Both the position numbers and the translations under genes were made by a program. The notes under the pieces were generated by a model. The model searched no databases. It had not been told where the DNA came from and saw nothing but the letters and a program-made list of their open reading frames with translations. Positions 58,614-64,000 of a DNA stretch of 64,000 nt are shown here, piece by piece; position 1 is the stretch's first letter; every line of letters begins with the position of its first letter. Source of the DNA: Hymenochaete sp. R1 (taxonomy: Eukaryota > Basidiomycota > Agaricomycetes > Hymenochaetales > Hymenochaetaceae); assembly GCA_019400425.1 (NCBI GenBank), contig JAFREE010000106.1, forward strand, positions 21,808 to 85,807. Direction: 5' to 3'.

Positions 58614-59891
58614 ATGTCCAGCAGTAAACGCGATGCTACGACACCGCCTATTGGGTCCCAGCAGGGTCAAAAACGTGCAAAACAAGCGGGAGGCGGGTTG
58701 GATGCCTCAACCGTACTCGGTTCCTCCGCGTATGATCGTTTAGATGAGTCGAACGCTGGTTTGGGAAAGGACAAGCTCAGCAAATCGCTCATCGAGGCAA
58801 GAAAGTCGCTGAACGAGGCATCTCTGGTCAGCGCCGCTGATGTAAGTTTCCACAATATCATCAAAGAAATGCTTGAAAGACCTGTATCCGTGCTTGCGAC
58901 GGTTGACAAGAATAAATCAACCTTGGAGTACCTCATCGAGCTGCAGTCGCATTTAGGTTTTCTGTTTTCCATTGTGGACAGGCTCAAGAATATTGATAAC
59001 GAGCAATTATCTCCTGTCCGACGTCAGTTGGCTTGTAAAGCATTGCAGGGTACCGTCACGCTTCAAATAAACCGAAGACTGAGCAAGGCTCGAGCACTTC
59101 CAGACTTTGATAAGGTTCTGGAAGATGGTATGGATAAGTATAATGCTATCGCAGAAACTTACCAACACGAAATGTTTGACATCATTTTGGACTCGCAATC
59201 CGCGTTTTTAAATGATGAGGAAATAGCAAAACTTACGGCCCTGGAGCAAAGGAGCCACAGCAGCAGGCAGGAAAGTAACAAGTTGGAGGGTATTAAGGCT
59301 TTTTTCACTGAGAATAGGAAGCTCAAGCATCATCATGAAGACAAGCTCGTAAAGCTTAGAACGGAACTACCTGAAGGCCATCCCATCACCGAGCTTTACC
59401 TCAGCCATTATGATGAATACTTTGCGAAGACTTGGCATCCTGATCCCGCTCTGAGCACTATTCGTAACTTGGAAATCGGGTACGATCTATATCAGAAACT
59501 TGGAGAACTCTTCAAACGCGAATACAAGCCTTTTTATAAGCAGGGACCGGATTACCTGCATGCAACGTTTATCGCAAAAGCCATAATCCAACGAAGAATA
59601 TTTCTCAAGGGCAATGATCTATCAGCGCTAGCTAGAAACGTTCAATCTTCGGACGCATTAGAGTCCGAAATAAAGGCACAGAAAGAGTATCGAAATCGTC
59701 TCGATAAAGGTACGGGGCCTCTGCCGTGGGACGTTCAAATCTTTCAGGAGGAGGTTATCCGGGAAGGGCAAGAGGAACTTATTGTTGCGGCGGACTCCCT
59801 CGTAAAACGTTTCCAGCTGCAGATACTTAAGGACCGCATCCGGAAGCTGGAAGCTATGAAAACGTTTTATGACCCTTTGCGCGCCGAGTAA
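58614..59891 (+). CDS. Orphan single-exon helical protein, 425 residues
   Basis: No family recognised. It is intronless in a genome where almost every gene is spliced. Start MSSSKRDATTPPIGSQQGQK, a basic low-complexity leader with QKRAKQ (possible nuclear signal). Then mostly charged helix: LGKDKLSKSLIEARKSLNEA, LEYLIELQSHLGFLFSIVDR, LQINRRLSKARALPDFDKVL, KLEGIKAFFTENRKLKHHHE, KLVKLRTELPEGHPITELYL, SHYDEYFAKTWHPDPALSTI, YKPFYKQGPDYLHATFIAKA, GPLPWDVQIFQEEVIREGQE and KDRIRKLEAMKTFYDPLRAE. There is no signal peptide or membrane helix. A coiled-coil scaffold or nucleic-acid-associated protein would fit; this is only inference. A decayed relative lies 1.3 kb upstream, so the gene has duplicated locally. 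Codon content looks normal for the window. Confidence 0.8.
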   Translation: MSSSKRDATTPPIGSQQGQKRAKQAGGGLDASTVLGSSAYDRLDESNAGLGKDKLSKSLIEARKSLNEASLVSAADVSFHNIIKEMLERPVSVLATVDKNKSTLEYLIELQSHLGFLFSIVDRLKNIDNEQLSPVRRQLACKALQGTVTLQINRRLSKARALPDFDKVLEDGMDKYNAIAETYQHEMFDIILDSQSAFLNDEEIAKLTALEQRSHSSRQESNKLEGIKAFFTENRKLKHHHEDKLVKLRTELPEGHPITELYLSHYDEYFAKTWHPDPALSTIRNLEIGYDLYQKLGELFKREYKPFYKQGPDYLHATFIAKAIIQRRIFLKGNDLSALARNVQSSDALESEIKAQKEYRNRLDKGTGPLPWDVQIFQEEVIREGQEELIVAADSLVKRFQLQILKDRIRKLEAMKTFYDPLRAE

Positions 59892-61105
59892 GCGCCTTTA
59901 TATCGCACTTAATGACGTTGTCCTACTCCCTTTTCTGTAAGTTTTGATTTCGTCTTGTCCTTGGTTTATATTCCACTTCGAATCTGGTTTCAAGTTTGCG
60001 ACCTAAGCAAGTAATTTGTGTAACTTTGTTCCATGGATCATACATGTACATCCGTGATTCTTTTGTGCACGCAGTCCCTCGTCCATTAATAAACTTGAAG
60101 CCGCTCCTTTACATCCTTCGCCATTTTGATAGCGTAGTGTAGTGACGCTGCACATATGCCACCTTTGCAGAAACGAGGTCATAGAAGCAAAACGGTGACT
60201 TACGTGCATGCAGATGCAGATCATGAATTGGACGAGATAAAGGGAAGATTATTAAGGTAAATAGTTCACACGACTACAAATAATGTTCTTGCGTTTTTCA
60301 CATTTAACTTTTGGCTTCATCTCGTCATAAATCTAACAGTCGTCTTTAACATCGCCTTCACCTCTTCTGGACGAATCCACTATGTACATCGGATTTCAAA
60401 AAAAAAGGCTAGAAATTAGGCGGTCTCGTAGGGGTCGTCGTACCACGTTTATGCACCATTCCGTAGTCGTTGACAACATACACTTCCGTGGGGTACCAGG
60501 TCGCGTTCGACTATCCTGGGCCGCCTCCGTGTCGTTATGAACATTCCGATTTGCAACTTGGAAAGCATTAGCCTCACGATGATATGCAAACTTTGGCAAA
60601 GTCATGTCGGCATCGGACATGCCTGGACCTGCTCTACCAACAAAGTCCTCCTCCAGCATCCGCGCTTGTCACGGTCTCGGGGCAACGTCGTTGAAGTTGA
60701 ATGGTATTCTCCTTGGGGATCAATTTTTCTCCTCGACTTATGCCACCGCTTACTAGTAATCGAACGATTACGCTTTTGCTCTGGTGCAGGCTGAGCTTCA
60801 AAGTTTCCGTTCATTCGGATTGCCTGCCACGTCGTTTATACCCTTCAGTTCCATACGAAAACGAGACGCAATCCTAAGATATTTGCCACCGGAAAGCATG
60901 CCTAATAGCGGGTGCTAATCTTGTCTACGACTTGGCTGCAGCCGCCACCAGCTTCTTGTAATATGCGGATAGCGCTTGCTCGCTCGCTTAGGTGCGTCCA
61001 AACGGTCGAATTATTCACATACTTTGTGGCGATCGAAGGTTAAAAGGCTGACCACATTTCTCTGTACAAGTTACCCAAACTCTCATTTCAAACTTCGCTA
61101 CTACC
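59892..61105. other. 1.2-kb intergenic region, no supported gene
   Basis: Short frames only, on both strands (about 60396-60814). None shows a family motif or resembles the neighbouring peroxidases or orphan. It holds the promoter of peroxidase copy 2. Confidence 0.45.
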
Positions 61106-61978
61106 ATGAGCCTGTCTCGTTCTCCATGTCCAGCGTTGAACTCGCTTGCCAACTCGGATAATGTTGTATACTTGTGGGGGATTTGGTATTCTGGCTGACA
61201 AAGCTTTTCCACTTACATGATCTCTATCGATAGTCCCAAAGACGGAAAGAACGTAGCTTTTATCGACCTTGTCAACGCGCTTCGAGGGGTGTTTAACCTT
61301 TCCCAGTCACTCGCTATGTTCCTTGCCGGTGCTGGCGTGTTTCTGTGCGGTAGTCCGTCGACACTGACAGTCAATCTCCACGATCTAGCTCTTCACAACC
61401 GAATTGAGCATAACTACTCCCTCGTCCACAAGGATGTTGCTTCGGAAGAGAAGTTTGCACCGACAGCAGTGGATGACAAGCTTCTCGAAGGTCTTCTCGC
61501 TACAACTCAGCGCGATTTTCTCATCATGGAAGATTTCGTTGCGCACAGGCGCGCCCTGATGCAAGGAAAGCCAGCACTCGACCGCGCTCACGCAGGTGCA
61601 GCCTCCGGCGAGGTCGTCATGATTTTGGACATATTTGGGAAAGAACGCGATGTTGACGGTAAAAAAGAACTCGGAATTGACAAGTCGATAATTCGGACTT
61701 GGATGGGCAGGGAGCAGCTACCGAGCAAAGACGAGTGGACGAAGCCGGCTCAGGAGATTACGTTCAATGACCTGCGCAGAGGGCAGAAAGACTATGACAA
61801 ATTGATGGGGGAATCCTCAGACTTGATGAATAGAATTGAGAGCCATCCTGAAAAGGGCGCCGGGGATGACAATATCTTGCAGCGATTGAAGGGATTGGTA
61901 GAGTCGATTTGGGGACAAAGTGTTGACGATTTAGTGAGAGGCAGTGTCAATGCCCATAGCCATCGTATCGAGAAGTAG
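61106..61978 (+). CDS. Heme-thiolate peroxidase (chloroperoxidase family 2), copy 2
   Basis: Second family 2 peroxidase. Exon 1 starts MSLSRSPCPALNSLANSD, with the heme-ligand Cys at residue 8 and no signal peptide. The first intron is uncertain; ending exon 1 at 61173 and starting exon 2 at 61234 keeps frame into PKDGKNVAFIDLVNALRGVF, giving 270 residues. Then SLAMFLAGAGVFLCGS, LTVNLHDLALHNRIEHNYSL (again Glu-His-Asn), VHKDVASEEKFAPTAVDDKL, FLIMEDFVAHRRALMQG, SGEVVMILDIFGKERDVDGK and IIRTWMGREQLPSKDEWTKP. Block by block it is closer to copy 1 than to copy 3: both share the EHN motif, FGxE/DR and the TWMGREQLP/TFLGEERLP segment. The enzymatic reaction is unknown. Confidence 0.87.
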
Positions 61979-62650
61979 CTCGTTAGTTTCCCATATTCAT
62001 CGATTTTCCCGTACTACATTTGTAATTTAGCCATTTGACATCCAATAGTCTATGCTTCACAGTCAATACGCTTCAATATAATCACTAGTCTCCACTGACT
62101 TGTAAGTTTCGTCCGCATTTATGATATGCTCAACCGTGGGAACTTGAGATCAGCTTCAGTCTGCTCTGGAAGTTGAAGTTGATTTGTGTCTCTGACCATC
62201 ACTTCGCCCCCTCCCTTGTAGCCCTGCAACTCAGTCACCCAGACCTTTTTCAACCCCTTGCTGCTCAGCTTTCTGATCTACCAGACAAGGAGCGAAGATA
62301 AATCTCGTATCTGCTAGTCTCGATTTTCTTTGAACCCTTGGTGTGGTTGCGTCGCTTTTCATCAGTCTCCTCGTGGTCTCCTCGAGTCAGCCACCAAATC
62401 CCTCAGACTCTGTTGGGCACGTTTCTTTCCAGGCTCTGGACTTGTAACTTGTGGTCGCCTCGCGGCTAATATACGCTCTGCACGTCTGTCGCTCGCTCCA
62501 TTTTCAATATCGTCACTGTACAGGTCTGGGAATATATATCCTAGTGGCATTCCCGTGGGCCTATAAGTATAGGACGGGACGAACATTATCATCACACCAC
62601 TACACGCTCTTCTCCTCGTTCTACTCCCAAGAGTCTCACATAACCTCAAT
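61979..62650. promoter_or_regulatory. Intergenic region with TATA box of peroxidase 3
   Basis: TATAAGTA at 62562-62569 is about 85 bp before the ATG at 62651, at the same relative distance as the TATA box of copy 1. No gene is seen in the remainder. Confidence 0.5.
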
Positions 62651-63490
62651 ATGTCTGACAGAGACGGCAAACCTCTTAAACCTTTCACTCCAGTTGGCGG
62701 GCAGGATAGCCGCTCACCTTGTCCTGCTCTCAACGCGCTGGCCAATCACTCGTACATGTAAGTGCCACTCTGCCACACAACGATTTCAACCTAGACTAAT
62801 ACAATTTCATCATGATTTTGCCACACAAGCCCGCACAACGGCCGTGACATCTCCTTTCACGAATTTGTGGACGCCCTCAAGACAGTCTACAATCTTTCGA
62901 CTCCGTTGGCACTTTTCCTCGCTATAGTCGGGTTCATTTGGTGTGGGCACCTCGTCGGTTCAGGCTTTTCAACACGCCTCGCTCTTCATTTGCATGATCT
63001 GGCGCAGCACAACAAGATCGAACACGATGGCAGTCTGGTATTTCCCGACGCTGCACCAGGCGAGAAGTATGTATCTACCGTACCCGACAAGGAACGGTTG
63101 GCCGAGTTGCTGAAAGCAGGCACCAGGAACACGAAGAAGAAAGGAGATTTGAAAAGTGAAGGTTCTGGCACGAGCGCTCTTTCGTTTTACGACTTGACAA
63201 GGATCAGATGTCTACGGGACCTAGCTCTCAGCAAGCCGCTCGACGCCGTACATTCCGAGCTCACACGAGGTGAAGTTTGCCTCATGATCCAGGCGTTAGG
63301 TGTGAGAGAGGTCAAGGGTGGTACTGCAGAGAATGCGGTGATTCCACATGAATGGGTCAAACAATGGTTTGGCGATGGGCATCTACCTGATGGCTGGTCG
63401 AGCCCGGCAGAAAAATTTGGAATTTTGAGCACTGGCTTGCTGGCGAGAAAGGTACAGCATGAAGTAGACCGCTTGAAGCTTTGTATCTGA
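62651..63490 (+). CDS. Heme-thiolate peroxidase (chloroperoxidase family 2), copy 3
   Basis: Third and most divergent copy. Exons 62651-62757 and 62830-63490 give 255 residues. A longer leader (MSDRDGKPLKPFTPVGGQD) precedes SRSPCPALNALANHSYIPHN, a near-consensus heme-Cys motif. GRDISFHEFVDALKTVYNLS and PLALFLAIVGFIWCGHLVGS follow. The second motif is AQHNKIEHDGSLVFPD, the canonical Glu-His-Asp that copies 1 and 2 lack. A Lys-rich insert (TRNTKKKGDLKSEGSGTSAL) comes next, then TRGEVCLMIQALGVREVK, WVKQWFGDGHLPDGWSSPAE and LARKVQHEVDRLKLCI. There is no signal peptide. The intron position, just after the ANxxY block, is the same in copies 1 and 3, supporting shared descent. Of the three it looks most like a standard chloroperoxidase-type enzyme. 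Confidence 0.88.
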
Positions 63491-64000
63491 AGTCGACACT
63501 CTGTCCATGGGTATATCCATTCTCGAACCCTCTTTTCTGCTTTCTGCGGCTCTCAATATTCCTTTTGAAACATTGTAGATACTGTTTGTGTAGTGCTCCT
63601 ATTTCGTACAATCAAGATCGGTACAGAGTATTTCGTGGACGTATGGGGAATGAATAGTGGCGCCAGGCCTCCTATTACCTTGCAGATGAAGTGCCAACTA
63701 AAATAATCCCAGCTTGCGCTAGCATCTGAATGACTCATCATCCCGTTGGTTCTTTTTCTTCGTTGCAAAAGATGATGTATCATCCATGCGCATCCACACA
63801 TCCTCGTTCCAGTCCTCAAAGTTTGATCTTTCTTCTCCATTAGTGCGTCTGCCTACGCCGAGACTATCCCGCCTTGCAGATGACTGGCTCCTCTCCGTGC
63901 CATCACCGAAAACCAACATTCGTCGTCAGGGGGAACCCTCGTTGAATTATTTCCCATGATTTGCATTTTTTGCATAAAATAATTCCTTAATATGGAGCCC
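63491..64000. other. Right-hand end, no gene recognised
   Basis: 510 bp downstream of peroxidase copy 3. Short minus-strand frames (63553-63919) show no motif; an upstream exon of a gene beyond the edge cannot be excluded. Confidence 0.4.

Overview
The window is nuclear DNA from a filamentous basidiomycete, most likely an agaricomycete. Almost every gene is broken by short GT-AG introns of about 45-90 nt, many with a CTAAC/CTGAC-like branch site. Genes are dense on both strands. Several families are typical of mushroom-forming fungi: a DUF6533 seven-helix membrane protein, a secreted protein with a PriA-like cysteine-rich tail, a sedolisin protease, and heme-thiolate (family 2) peroxidases. 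No rRNA, tRNA, CRISPR array or transposon was recognised. Splice sites were read by eye from frame, conserved motifs and GT/AG signals.

Layout. 1-4.5 kb: 5' part of a C1-tetrahydrofolate synthase (minus), mitochondrial GrpE (plus), mitochondrial Phe-tRNA synthetase (minus). 4.7-8.8 kb: a low-complexity nuclear-type protein and a DUF6533 membrane protein. 10.5-14.3 kb: Vps1 dynamin and NTF2. 14.5-23.4 kb: an unknown conserved protein, splicing factor Prp38, mitochondrial ribosomal protein uL15m and, divergent from it, mitochondrial DNA polymerase gamma. 24-29 kb: an uncharacterised Ser-rich protein and a 3.75-kb stretch without a convincing gene. 28.9-40.2 kb: TATA-binding protein, cytosolic Trp-tRNA synthetase, a PI-PLC-like protein, a 14-helix MFS transporter, a BolA protein and the meiotic factor Hop2. 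41.4-53.8 kb: secreted QGQAQ-repeat/PriA-like protein, FluG-like amidohydrolase, eRF1, sedolisin, an unknown protein and a Rap1-type telomere protein (BRCT plus Myb). 54.2-63.5 kb: an accessory cluster with three divergent family 2 peroxidase paralogues, an intact single-exon orphan gene of 425 residues, a decayed paralogue of that orphan, and a small unknown Pro-rich gene.

Most of the window is housekeeping. Several pairs are divergent and share intergenic promoters of about 180-370 bp: uL15m with mtDNA polymerase, mitochondrial PheRS with the 4.7-kb gene, BolA with Hop2, TrpRS with PI-PLC, amidohydrolase with eRF1. The right-hand 10 kb is different: lineage-specific, tandemly duplicated and partly decaying. 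It is the most likely place for undescribed biology.
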